Shown piece after piece: positions 16,722-29,319 of a stretch of DNA of 64,000 nt. The notes beneath the pieces are model-generated. The model did no database searches. It saw only the letters and a list, made by a program, of their open reading frames with translations, and was not told where the DNA came from. The stretch spans positions 248,001-312,000 of the forward strand of contig JADJGV010000010.1 in assembly GCA_016707895.1 (NCBI GenBank), given 5' to 3'. Source of the stretch: Myxococcales bacterium. Its GTDB lineage: Bacteria; Myxococcota_A; Polyangia; Haliangiales; Haliangiaceae. A program made the translations under genes and the position numbers. Position 1 is the stretch's first letter. Each line of letters begins with the position of its first letter.

Positions 16722-17603
16722 GTGCGCGCCGTCATCCTCTGCCTGCCTGCGCTGCTCGGGTGCAACCAGGTGTTCGGCCTCGACCCGCCGCGGCTGGGCG
16801 ACGCCGGCGCGGCGATCGACGCCAGGCCGGCGTGCGGCGACCCGGGCGGCGCCCCCGACGAGGACGGCGACGGGTTTCGCGACGAGTGCGACAACTGCCC
16901 CCACGTCAAGCAGAGCGGCGACAGCGAGCGCAAGGACGACGACGGCGACCTGATCGGCGCGGCCTGCGATCCCCACAAGAGCGCGCCCGATCGCGTCGTC
17001 GCGTTCCACACATTCGCTGAGCCGGTGGCCGCGGCGACGATCGTGCCGCTGGCCGACGCCGGCGGCGGCTCCTGGACCTACCGCGACGGGGCGTTGCTCG
17101 CGGAGGGCACGCTGGCGCGCACCGACATGCTGGCGCGGCTCGACGTCGGGCTGGCCGGGGTCACGATCGACGTCGACGTCTCGTTGCCCACGGCCCTGCC
17201 GCTGCTCCCGATCGGCGCCAGCCAGAGCGTCGGGGTGTGGGCCGACGTCGCCCCGCCCGGCGGGGCGCAGTACGACCCGACGTTCCCGCCGGGCGCGTTG
17301 CTCGAGCTGTTCCAGGTCTCGCCCGGCACCGGCGTCGAGGCCCGGGCGCACCTGACCGACACCACGATCGCCGGCACCAACGACACCACCGGGATCCAGC
17401 CCGAGCTGTTCGAGGGCGGCGCCCGCTACCGGCTGGTGCTGACCTGCGAGGGCGACGGCGCCTGCGCGGGCGAGGTGTGGCGCGACGGCGCCTCGCTGGC
17501 GACGCTGTCGCTCACGATCGCCGCCCGGCCCGGCGCGGTCGGGCTGCGCACGTACGGCATCGACGCGCGCTTCGACCACCTCATGGTCTACGCGCCGATG
17601 TGA
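16722..17603 (+). CDS. Lipoprotein with thrombospondin type 3-like calcium repeat
   Basis: The 293-aa product starts at GTG. It has a short signal ending in LLGC (Cys14), followed at once by CNQVFGLDP, a motif shared with another lipoprotein in this window (38898). Residues about 47-84 are an Asp-rich thrombospondin type 3-like repeat (DEDGDGFRDECDNCP..DDDGDLIGAACD), a calcium-binding linker common in Myxococcota surface proteins. The rest (about 200 aa) is a beta-rich domain, possibly a concanavalin-like sandwich, which I cannot name. Its last 16 bp overlap the 3' end of the convergent serine hydrolase gene. Confidence 0.75.
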   Translation: MRAVILCLPALLGCNQVFGLDPPRLGDAGAAIDARPACGDPGGAPDEDGDGFRDECDNCPHVKQSGDSERKDDDGDLIGAACDPHKSAPDRVVAFHTFAEPVAAATIVPLADAGGGSWTYRDGALLAEGTLARTDMLARLDVGLAGVTIDVDVSLPTALPLLPIGASQSVGVWADVAPPGGAQYDPTFPPGALLELFQVSPGTGVEARAHLTDTTIAGTNDTTGIQPELFEGGARYRLVLTCEGDGACAGEVWRDGASLATLSLTIAARPGAVGLRTYGIDARFDHLMVYAPM

Positions 17604-18865
17604 CGCCGCCCGTCGCGCGGCACCCGCCGGGCGATCGTCGACAGCAGCCACCACAGCGACGCCAGCCCCGGCGACAGCGCCGGCTTGCCGGTGGTCATCA
17701 GCGCCGCGGCCAGGTCGCGCTCGGGGTCGGCCCACACGAAGACGTTGGTGAAGCCGAGGTGGCCGAACGCCTTGGGCGTGCCCAGACCGAACGGGCTGGT
17801 GACGTGGGAGCCGAGCAAGAACCCCGCGCCGTAGCGGATCGGCGCGCCCAGCGTCAGGTCGAGCTCGAGGTAGCTCTGCTCGGCGATCGCGCGGGCGATC
17901 GTCCGCGGCTCGAACACCCGCACGCCATCGAGGGTGCCGCCGTCGAGCAGGAGCTGCATGAAGCGCGCGGCGTCACCGGCGCTGGTGCAGATGTTGCCGG
18001 CCGGGATCACCGCGTGCAGGAACCGCGGGTCGTTCGAGATCCGCACCGCGTCGCTGAACCCCACCGACAGCGCGCGCTTGATGAAGCCGGCCAGCGGCGG
18101 CACCACCGGCGGCCCGGTGAACGCGTTCTCGGCGACGTCGCGCAGCCGCGCCGGCGCCACGCCGAACCCGAAGTGCCCGAGGCCCAGCGGCCGGCTGATC
18201 TCCTCTTGCAGGAACGTCTGCACGTCCTTGCCGGTGACGCGCTCGATCACCGCGCCCAGCACGTAACCGCCGGTCAGCGCGTGGTAACCGAGCCGCCGCC
18301 CCGGCCGCCACACCGGCGCCTGCTCGCACAAGAGGCCGAGGATCTCCGCCGGCCGCCCCAGCAGGTTGGGATCGGCAAACTCCGACGGGATGCGCGGGAT
18401 GCCGGCGCGGTGGGTCAGCACGTGGCGCAGCGTGATGCGGTGCTTGCCCTTCTTGCCGAACTCCGGGATGTAGTGCGCGACCGGATCGTCGAGGTGGACC
18501 TGGTGGCGCTCGTCGAGCAGGTGCACCAGCATCGCGGTGACCATCTTCGACGCCGAGAACATGCAGTACAGGCCGTCGTGGCGCGCCCGCACCTTGCGCA
18601 CGTCGGCGGCGTCGGCCGGGCCGTTGCCGCGGGCGTGACCGATCGCGCGATCGAGGATGATCTTGCCGCGGCGGCGCAGGCACAGCGCCAGCGCCGGGTA
18701 CAGCCCGCTGTCGTAGGCCGCGACCGCCGCGCCCCAGATCGCGTCGACGTCGGCGGTGCTGACCCCGGCCGCCGCGGGATCGCCCTCGGGCCCGATCGAC
18801 GTGACCTCGAGCGCAGGGTACGGGCGGATCAGCGTCTCGAGCCCACGGCGCAACAGAGCCGGCAT
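17588..18865 (-). CDS. Beta-lactamase-related serine hydrolase (class C / EstB fold)
   Basis: This 425-aa protein has the serine beta-lactamase/penicillin-binding fold. The SxxK motif is Ser104-Ala-Ser-Lys107; the second motif is Tyr194-His-Ala (YHALTGG); the third is HLG in FGHLGFTN (about residue 376). There is no evident signal peptide, so it may act as a cytoplasmic esterase or peptidase rather than a resistance enzyme. Many members hydrolyse esters or D-amino-acid peptides; the substrate here is unknown. The gene ends in a 16-bp convergent overlap with the upstream lipoprotein gene and follows the MFS gene on the same strand by 43 bp. Confidence 0.85.
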   Translation of the reverse strand: MPALLRRGLETLIRPYPALEVTSIGPEGDPAAAGVSTADVDAIWGAAVAAYDSGLYPALALCLRRRGKIILDRAIGHARGNGPADAADVRKVRARHDGLYCMFSASKMVTAMLVHLLDERHQVHLDDPVAHYIPEFGKKGKHRITLRHVLTHRAGIPRIPSEFADPNLLGRPAEILGLLCEQAPVWRPGRRLGYHALTGGYVLGAVIERVTGKDVQTFLQEEISRPLGLGHFGFGVAPARLRDVAENAFTGPPVVPPLAGFIKRALSVGFSDAVRISNDPRFLHAVIPAGNICTSAGDAARFMQLLLDGGTLDGVRVFEPRTIARAIAEQSYLELDLTLGAPIRYGAGFLLGSHVTSPFGLGTPKAFGHLGFTNVFVWADPERDLAAALMTTGKPALSPGLASLWWLLSTIARRVPRDGRRHIGA

Positions 18866-18908
18866 CGTGGAAGCATCGGCGCCCGCCCGCGGCGACGCAA
18901 GGGCCCCG

Positions 18909-20099
18909 TCACCGCACCCCGCGGGCGCGACGCCCCGCCGCGGTGGCCCGCAGCCCGACCGCCGCCGCGACTCCGAGAATCGCGCAGCCCACCCACGGCC
19001 CGCGCGGCCCGCCGATCGCGACCGCCGCCTGCCCGGTCGACGGCGCCCCCATCGCGGCCATCCCGAACGCCACGCTGAACACGCCCTGGTACCGCCCGCG
19101 GGCGGCGGCCGGCGCCAGCGTCGACACCACCGTGCCGTAGAACGGCGACTGCAGGATCTCGCCCAGCGTCCACACCACCACCGCGGCCACGTGCAGCGGC
19201 ACGGCGGCGCCCACGCCGTGCAGGCCGAAGCCGACGCCGCACAGGAGCGCCGCCAGCGTCAGCACGCGGGCGCTGTCGTGGCGCGTCGCCCACCCCGCCA
19301 GCCACGGTTGCAGCGCGATGATCAGCACGCCGTTGACCGCGATGATCGCGCCGTAGGTCGACGCCGCGTACCCCTGCTGGGCCAGGTGCACCGACAAGGT
19401 CAGCGTCGACTGGTGGAACACCAGCGCGGTGGCCAGGGTCAGGCCGACGAACGCCATGAACACCCGGTCGCCGAGCACGGTCGCCAGCGACACCGCCGGC
19501 GCGTCGGCGCTGGCCGGCGGCGGCCGCGACTCGGGCAGCCGGGTCAGCACGATCAGCCCGTAGATCGCCATCGTCGCCGCGTCGCCGATGAACAGCGCGC
19601 GGTACGACCACGACGCCAGCGCGCCCGCGGCCAGCGGCGCGATCGTGAAGCCGAGGTTGATCGCCCAGTACAGCGCGCCGAACGCGCGCGGCCGATCGGC
19701 GGCCGGCACCACGTCGGCGACGAACGCCATCACCGCCGGCCGGTACAGCTCGCCGACCAGGCCCAGCGCCGCCGCCGCCGCGCCGATCGCGATCGGGTCG
19801 CGGGCCTCGGCCAGGGCCAGCATCGTCACCGCGCCGCCGAGCAACGACAGCGCCATCGTGCGCTGGCGGCCCAGGCGATCGGCCAGCACGCCGCCGACGA
19901 CGCCGGCCACCATCGCGCCGGCCCCGTAGCAGGTGCCGATCGCCACCGCCTCGCCGCGCGACAGCCCGCGCGCCTCGGTCAGGTAGTAGCCGAGCATCGG
20001 CAGCACGAAGCCGCCGGCGCGGTTGACCAGCGTGCCCAGCCAGACCAACCAGAACGCCGGCGGCAGGCCGCGGCGCAGCTCGACGAGACGCGCGAACAC
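18909..20099 (-). CDS. MFS transporter (drug or small-molecule efflux type)
   Basis: The protein is 396 aa with about twelve hydrophobic segments. The family's motif A is seen in the loop after the second helix (GGVLADRLGRQRTM). A charged central loop separates the two halves (about residues 195-212). The size and motif fit the DHA1-like group. It runs toward the serine hydrolase gene (43 bp apart), so they may be co-transcribed. A 108-bp divergent region separates it from the SPFH pair. Substrate unknown. Confidence 0.85.
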   Translation of the reverse strand: MFARLVELRRGLPPAFWLVWLGTLVNRAGGFVLPMLGYYLTEARGLSRGEAVAIGTCYGAGAMVAGVVGGVLADRLGRQRTMALSLLGGAVTMLALAEARDPIAIGAAAAALGLVGELYRPAVMAFVADVVPAADRPRAFGALYWAINLGFTIAPLAAGALASWSYRALFIGDAATMAIYGLIVLTRLPESRPPPASADAPAVSLATVLGDRVFMAFVGLTLATALVFHQSTLTLSVHLAQQGYAASTYGAIIAVNGVLIIALQPWLAGWATRHDSARVLTLAALLCGVGFGLHGVGAAVPLHVAAVVVWTLGEILQSPFYGTVVSTLAPAAARGRYQGVFSVAFGMAAMGAPSTGQAAVAIGGPRGPWVGCAILGVAAAVGLRATAAGRRARGVR

Positions 20100-20207
20100 G
20101 AGTGGGAGCGGCCAGGGTCGCCGGATTCGCCGCGGCCCGCAACCCGCACGCGTCGTCGGGATCCGCTATCCTCCGGCGCAGGGGCGGCCACCACGGCCGA
20201 AAGTCAC

Positions 20208-22519
<2,312 letters not shown>

Positions 22520-22537
22520 CCGCCGGCCGCGGCGCGA

Positions 22538-23632
22538 TCACGCGTGATCGTGATCGTGATCGTGATCGTGGCCGTGGCCGTGGCCGTGATCGTGGCGGGT
22601 GCCGAGCCAGGTCAGGAGGCCGTCCTTGGCGATCTCGAGCAGCGTCAACGCCGCCAGCGCGATCGCCGCGGCGATCGCCACCGGGCGCGGCACCACCGTC
22701 GCGGCGTCGGCCACCGCCTGCCCGATCGAGCGGACGCCGTCGAGGTCGGTCAGCGCGGTGGCAGCGTAGGCCGCGATCACCAGCCCCAGCGCCGTGACCG
22801 GCCCGGTGACCGCCCGCAGCACCGTGCGCGGCGACCGTCGATACGCGGGCGCGGTCAGGGCGGCCAGCGCGCCGCCGGCGACGATCCACGGCGCGGCCGC
22901 GATCACCACCGTGATCAGGTCCTCGCGCAGCGAGTGGGTCAGCCCGCTGTGCTCGTGGCCGCCGGTGACGAACGGCAGCGTCGCGCCGATCGCCACGCCG
23001 ATCGCCTCGAGGGGCCGGGTCGCCGCCGGCACCTCGCGGTCGCCGGAGTCGTGGACCAGCACGTGGAGCAGGAGGCCGCTGACCGCGGCGTTGAGCCAGG
23101 GCTCGGCCGAGGGCAAGAGCGTGTCGTCGGCGCGGGTCAGGACGATGCCGACCACCGTGGCCGCCAGCATGCCGAGCGCGCGCACCACGGCGGCGCGCCG
23201 GCCGCCGAGCTCGGCGAAGGTCAAGGTCAACATCGCGATCAGCGGCACGGTGTGGGCGCCGACGCCGATCAGCAGGTCCCAGTGGCGCACCTCGTCGGTG
23301 GCCGCGCCCAGCGCCAGGCCGTCGGACAGCTGGTGGAACAGCACCGCGACGTAGCCGAGCTCGGCCGCCATCCGCCGGTGGCGGGCGCCGAGCCGGGCGG
23401 TGGCGCGGCTCACGAACAGCGGCGCGATCAGGCCGGCGGCCGCGACCGCCAGCACCGGCCAGCCCCCGCCGTCGATCGCCTCGGGCAGGATGTGCACGGC
23501 GATCGCCATCGCCACCGCGACCACGGCGAACGCGCGCACCGGCGCCAGCACCCACAGCCGCGCGTCGGCGACCACCGCGGCGATCACGCCAGCGGCGACC
23601 GACGCGACCGCGATGACGAGCGCCAGATCCAT
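22538..23632 (-). CDS. ZIP-like metal transporter with C-terminal His/Asp tail
   Basis: The protein is 364 aa with about nine hydrophobic helices. HQLSDGLALG (His100, Asp104) matches the ZIP transmembrane IV signature HNxxDGxAxG, and HILPEA (His47) and AHTVPL (His127) are further candidate metal ligands in helices. The normal HEIPHE motif of helix V is not intact, so the member is divergent. The last 18 residues are almost all His and Asp with some Gly (HDHGHGHGHDHDHDHDHA), a probable zinc- or nickel-buffering tail. In most ZIP proteins the His-rich loop is internal, so its C-terminal position is unusual. Convergent with the SPFH gene. Confidence 0.6.
   Translation of the reverse strand: MDLALVIAVASVAAGVIAAVVADARLWVLAPVRAFAVVAVAMAIAVHILPEAIDGGGWPVLAVAAAGLIAPLFVSRATARLGARHRRMAAELGYVAVLFHQLSDGLALGAATDEVRHWDLLIGVGAHTVPLIAMLTLTFAELGGRRAAVVRALGMLAATVVGIVLTRADDTLLPSAEPWLNAAVSGLLLHVLVHDSGDREVPAATRPLEAIGVAIGATLPFVTGGHEHSGLTHSLREDLITVVIAAAPWIVAGGALAALTAPAYRRSPRTVLRAVTGPVTALGLVIAAYAATALTDLDGVRSIGQAVADAATVVPRPVAIAAAIALAALTLLEIAKDGLLTWLGTRHDHGHGHGHDHDHDHDHA
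22543..22594. repeat. Hexanucleotide tandem repeat coding the His/Asp tail
   Basis: GTGATC is repeated about five times, then GTGGCC about three times. On the minus strand this reads as alternating His and Asp or Gly codons at the end of the ZIP-like gene. The repeat is a likely site of slippage and so of tail-length variation. Confidence 0.85.
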
Positions 23633-23689
23633 GGGGGGGCGGCACGCTACCACGAACCCCCGGGTTGGCCCGTGCGGTAGCATCCGGCC

Positions 23690-25945
23690 ATGCGCCGCTG
23701 GCTGCCTGCCCTCGCCTTGGTGATCGCGTGTGGCGGAGACGACGCGCCGGCGCCGCCGCTGCCCGAGGTGACCGATCCGCTGCCGCTGGTCGACCCGACG
23801 ATCGGCACCGGCGGCCTGGGCTTCGGCTACGGCTCGAGCTTCGTCGGCGCGGCGGTGCCGCACGGGCTGGTCAAGCTCGGCCCCGACACCAGCGGCGACT
23901 TCGGCACCGTCGCGTTCCAGCACTTCTCCGGCTACTTCTTCGACGACGACACCATCGAGCAGTTCACGCACCTGCACCTGCACGGCGCCGGCGCGTCGGA
24001 CTTCGGCGTGCTGGCGGTGATGCCGACCGCGGCGTTCGACGCCGGCAAGCGCCGCGCGTCGGACTACCGGACGCGGTTCGCCAAGGCCGACGAGCGCGCC
24101 GCCGCCGGCCGCTACGCGGTCACGCTGGCCAGCGGCATCGCCGCGACGCTGACCGCCACCGCGCGCGGCGCCCACCACGTCTACACGTTCCCCGGCGGCG
24201 GCGGCGCGCTGGTGCTGGATCTGGCCGCGGCGCTCGACGGCGGCGACGTCACCGACGCCGCGATCCACCTCGACGCCGCCACCCAGACCGTGCGCGGCCA
24301 CCTCCACGCCGCCGGCGGGATGTCGGGGCGCTACGGCGGCTACGATCTGTACTTCACCGCGCGGGCGCGGACGGCCTGGACCGCGGCGCAGGTGTGGTCC
24401 GACGCGCAGCCGCCGGCGGTCGGCGTCGACGCGGCCGGCACCGGGGTCGGCGCCGCGCTGACCTTCGCCGGCGGGCCGGTCGAGCTGCAGCTGGCGGTGT
24501 CGCTGGTCGACGCCGCCGGCGCCGACGCCAACCTCGCCGCCGAGCTGCCGGCCTGGGACGCCGACGCCACCTACGCCGCGGCCCAGGCGGCGTGGCGCGC
24601 CAAGCTGGGCACCGTCGCGATCACCGGCGGCACGGCCGCCGAGCGCCGCACGTTCTACACGAGCCTGTACCACGCGTTCTTGATGCCGACGGTGATCGGC
24701 GACGTCGACGGGCGCTATCGGCTGCACGGCATGGCGGCGCCGACGAGCGCCGAGGGCTTCACGCCGATGTCCGACTTCTCGCTGTGGGACACCTACCGCA
24801 CGGTCCACCCGCTGTACGCGTGGCTGGCGCCCACCAGCGCGCGCGACTCGACCGGGTCGCTGGCCGCGTTCGCCGCGATCGGCGGCTGCCCGCGCTGGCC
24901 GATCGCGATCGGCGAGAGCGGCACGATGCTCGGCGCCAGCTGCGACGTGGTGATCGCCGACGCGGCGGCCCGCGGCGTGACCGACCACGCGGCGACCGCC
25001 TGGCCGCTGTTGCGCGCGGCGGCCCTCGACCCGACCGCGCCGGCGATGGGGCGCGGCGGCCGCGATCGGGTCGAGCCGTACATGCAGTACGGCTACGTGC
25101 CGGCGTCGATCAGCAGCTCGGTCAGCCACACCACCGAGTACGCCCACGACGACTTCGCGCTGGCCAACCTGGCCGAGCTGCAGGGCGACAGCGTCGCCGC
25201 CGCCGCGCTGCGGGCGCGCAGCCACGGCTGGCAGATGCTGTTCGATCCGGCGGTCGGGTTCCTGCGCGCGCGCAACGCCGACGGCAGCTTCCCGGCCGGC
25301 TCGTTCGATCCGCTGGCGATGACCGACGACTACGTCGAGGCCAACGCCTGGCACTCGCTGTGGATGGCCGGCATCCACGACCCCGACGGCCTGGCGAACC
25401 TGTTCGGCGGCCGGGCCGGCGCGATCGCGAAGCTCGAGACCTTCTTCACCGAGGCCAAGCGCGACTGGGACGAGGCCGACCCGTCGGCGGCCAACTTCCC
25501 CCGACCGTACTACTGGCACGGCAACGAGCCCGACCTGAACGCCGCGTTCCTGTTCGCGCAGCTGGGCCGCCCGGATCTCACCCACACGTGGGCGCGCTGG
25601 ATCATCGACACCCACTACGCCGACACGCCGGCCGGCGTCGCCGGCAACGACGACGGTGGCACGCTCGGCTCCTGGTACGTGTTCGCCGCGCTGGGCCTGT
25701 ACCCGATCGCCGGCAGCGCGGACTACGTCGTCAGCACGCCGATCTTCGAGCGGGCCCGGATCGTCGTCGCCGGCCACGAGCTGATCATCGACGCGCCCGG
25801 GGCGTCGAGCGCGCGCCGCTACGTCGCCGGCGTGACGATCGACGGCGCGCCGCTGTCGGCGCCGCGCCTGACCCAGGCCGATCTGCGCAGCGCCCACACG
25901 ATCGCGTTCACGATGGCCGAGGCGCCGACCACCTGGGGCCAGTGA
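23690..25945 (+). CDS. GH92-family alpha-mannosidase, lipoprotein
   Basis: The protein is 751 aa, the usual length for glycoside hydrolase family 92. The signal ends at a lipobox (LVIAC, Cys14). The N-terminal beta-sandwich includes VDPTIGTGG and TFTHLHLHGAG-like segments. The catalytic (alpha/alpha)6 barrel shows FYTSLYHAFLMP, FSLWDTYRTVHPL, VEANAWHSLWMAGIHD (about 545-560, the site of the family's catalytic acid) and GNDDGGTLGSWYVFAALGLYP (about 651-671, catalytic base and calcium site). It should remove terminal mannose from glycans at the cell surface, with calcium. A solitary gene; no other glycan-utilisation genes are nearby. Confidence 0.92.
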   Translation: MRRWLPALALVIACGGDDAPAPPLPEVTDPLPLVDPTIGTGGLGFGYGSSFVGAAVPHGLVKLGPDTSGDFGTVAFQHFSGYFFDDDTIEQFTHLHLHGAGASDFGVLAVMPTAAFDAGKRRASDYRTRFAKADERAAAGRYAVTLASGIAATLTATARGAHHVYTFPGGGGALVLDLAAALDGGDVTDAAIHLDAATQTVRGHLHAAGGMSGRYGGYDLYFTARARTAWTAAQVWSDAQPPAVGVDAAGTGVGAALTFAGGPVELQLAVSLVDAAGADANLAAELPAWDADATYAAAQAAWRAKLGTVAITGGTAAERRTFYTSLYHAFLMPTVIGDVDGRYRLHGMAAPTSAEGFTPMSDFSLWDTYRTVHPLYAWLAPTSARDSTGSLAAFAAIGGCPRWPIAIGESGTMLGASCDVVIADAAARGVTDHAATAWPLLRAAALDPTAPAMGRGGRDRVEPYMQYGYVPASISSSVSHTTEYAHDDFALANLAELQGDSVAAAALRARSHGWQMLFDPAVGFLRARNADGSFPAGSFDPLAMTDDYVEANAWHSLWMAGIHDPDGLANLFGGRAGAIAKLETFFTEAKRDWDEADPSAANFPRPYYWHGNEPDLNAAFLFAQLGRPDLTHTWARWIIDTHYADTPAGVAGNDDGGTLGSWYVFAALGLYPIAGSADYVVSTPIFERARIVVAGHELIIDAPGASSARRYVAGVTIDGAPLSAPRLTQADLRSAHTIAFTMAEAPTTWGQ

Positions 25946-26000
25946 TCGCGGCCGCGATTTCGCGGTTGACGATCGCGGCGGCGGCGGCGAGCATCGGAGC

Positions 26001-26450
26001 ATGGGATCTCGCGCGCTGGGCGCGTCGCTCGTGCTGGGCTTGCTCGCCGCCGGGCCTGCGCACGCCGAGCGGCCGGTCCCGCCCGCCGCGGCGATGACCT
26101 CCGCGCCGCGGCCCGGCGTCGGCGACGACCTCGCCGCGCGGCTGGCCCGGCTGGGCGAGGCCATCGACGCCGAGCTGGGCGCGCTCAGCCTCGACGCGGT
26201 GCAGTTCCGGATCGACGGCCGGGCGCGGCGCGCCTACCTCGGCGTGCACCGCGACGGCCCGCGGGTCGGCTTCCGCATCGAGAGCTCGATCGGCGTGCGC
26301 CGCGACGCCGCGGCGATCGACACCCGGCTCGAGCTGGCGATCGGCGGGCGCCACCTGGCGCTGGTGGTGCCGATCGAGCTGGTGCCGCGCAGCTACCTCG
26401 GCGAGCGCTACCTCGAGGTGCGCGTGCCGATCATCCGCCAGCCGTTTTGA
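26001..26450 (+). CDS. Secreted protein of unknown function (149 aa)
   Basis: A clear signal peptide (MGSRALGASLVLGLLAAGPAHA, cut after residue 22) is followed by a beta-rich domain of about 115 residues with alternating hydrophobic and charged strands (VQFRIDGRARRAYLGVHRD). There are no Cys and no known motif. It lies between the GH92 gene and a convergent TPR-type gene, ending in an inverted repeat. Periplasmic or secreted location is inferred from the signal only. Confidence 0.6.
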   Translation: MGSRALGASLVLGLLAAGPAHAERPVPPAAAMTSAPRPGVGDDLAARLARLGEAIDAELGALSLDAVQFRIDGRARRAYLGVHRDGPRVGFRIESSIGVRRDAAAIDTRLELAIGGRHLALVVPIELVPRSYLGERYLEVRVPIIRQPF

Positions 26451-26465
26451 CCGCGAGTCCGCGGT
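26450..26465. terminator. Possible bidirectional terminator hairpin
   Basis: ACCGCG (26450-26455) pairs with CGCGGT (26460-26465) around AGTC in the 21-bp gap between two convergent genes. The stem is short and no T-run follows, so it is a weak candidate. Confidence 0.35.
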
Positions 26466-26471
26466 TCGCGA

Positions 26472-27463
26472 TCAGAACCGCACCGACGTGCCGACCGTCG
26501 CGCCGCTCGGCGCGGGGTTGACCTCGACCGCGGCGTCCGGCTCGAGCACCAGCGTGAGCACCGCGGCGAGCGCGGCGGCGCCGGCCACGCCGAAGCCGAC
26601 GTTGGCGTACAGCGCCTGGCGCTGGCCGCGATCGCGCAGCGCCAGCGCCTCGTCGAAGCTGTGCTGATCGCTCGCGGCGTTGAGCGCGGCCAGCTCGTCC
26701 TCGGTCTGGCCGACCTGCCACGCGAAGTAGCCGCCGACGCCGGCGCCGACCAGCGCCACGCCGGCCCAGGTCGGCCAGCGCACCAGCGTCGGCCAGCGGT
26801 GGCGCGCGATCCGCGGCGGCGCGACGCGCTCGTCGGCGAGCGGGTCGGCGGGAGGCGGCGTGACCGCGGGCGTCGCGCCGACGAACTCGCGGCGCACCAG
26901 CGCGTCGCCGGCCCGGTCGACCAGCGCGACGGTCACCGTCACCGCCGCGGCGTCCGCCGTCGGCAGCACCGCGCGGCGATCGGCCACCGACACCTCGGTG
27001 CCGTCGCCGACCCGGATCCGCATGCCGGTCACCATCGCCAGCGGGTCGGCGCCGACGATCGTCACGACGACGCGATCGCGTTCGCGGGCGACCGCCGCGT
27101 CGGCGGTGAACGCGCCGAGCTGGGTGGCCGCCGCCCGCGCGCGCGCGAACGGCCCGGCGATCTTCGGCGACGCGCCGGGGGCCAGCGCCGCGTCGGGCGC
27201 CAGCACCAGCCAGCGCGTGAAGTGCTCGCGCGCCGCGGCGTCGTCGCCCAGCGCCGCCGCGCTCTCGCCGAGCAGGCGGTGCGCCCGTTCCAGCTCGGCG
27301 CGGGGCAGCGCGCCCTCGGCCAGCGCCTTGGTCGCCAGCTTGCGCGCGGTCGCGTAGTCGACGTCGTCGATCGCCTGCTGCGCCTGATCGAGCAGCAGCG
27401 CGTCGGCGCGCGCCGCGCCGGCGTGGGCCAGCGTCGCGGCGACGAGCAGCGTCGCGAGCCGCC

Positions 27464-27467
<4 letters not shown>
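26472..27467 (-). CDS. Exported TPR-like protein with C-terminal transmembrane hairpin
   Basis: The 331-aa product starts at GTG overlapping the kinase stop (GTGA). It has an N-terminal signal (to about residue 21) and helical tetratricopeptide-like repeats (about 22-105: LLDQAQQAIDDVDYATARKLA, LLGESAAALGDDAAAREHF). A beta-rich middle and two hydrophobic segments near the end (THWAGVALVGAGVGGYF-like and ANVGFGVAGAAALAAVLTLVL) complete it. The TM-loop-TM ending recurs in the PEGA protein at 51962. Coupling to the upstream kinase gene suggests it works in the same signalling or envelope pathway; its precise role is unknown. Confidence 0.7.
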
Positions 27468-29143
<1,676 letters not shown>

Positions 29144-29175
29144 GTCGATGACGGCGCAGCGGCCGCGTCGACGAA

Positions 29176-29184
29176 ATTGTAACA
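29176..29184 (-). promoter_or_regulatory. Extended -10 promoter element for the kinase gene
   Basis: On the minus strand TGTTACAAT (29184 to 29176) is a good extended -10 (TGn-TACAAT), about 33 bp upstream of the kinase ATG. It lies in the only A/T-rich patch of the 176-bp divergent region. No matching -35 is seen at the normal distance, which extended -10 promoters can lack. Confidence 0.4.
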
Positions 29185-29319
29185 GCGGTGGCCGGGCCGC
29201 GATCCACCGATGCGCCCGACGCATCGCGGCGCTAACCCACGGCGCCCCGCCGATGTGTGCGTGCCGTGGATACACGCGGCCCCTCGCGCGCCGACCGGGC
29301 CGCGGTCTACACTGGCAGG

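Noticed and set aside
18756..20207. Long in-frame extension upstream of the first SPFH gene
   Set aside because: The extension is antisense to the MFS and hydrolase genes and would bury the SPFH membrane anchor; the ATG at 20208 gives the normal protein start.
22544..23680. Plus-strand frame starting in the GTGATC repeat
   Set aside because: It begins as an artificial Ile/Val repeat from the hexamer array and continues as an Arg/Asp/Gln-rich shadow of the ZIP-like gene.
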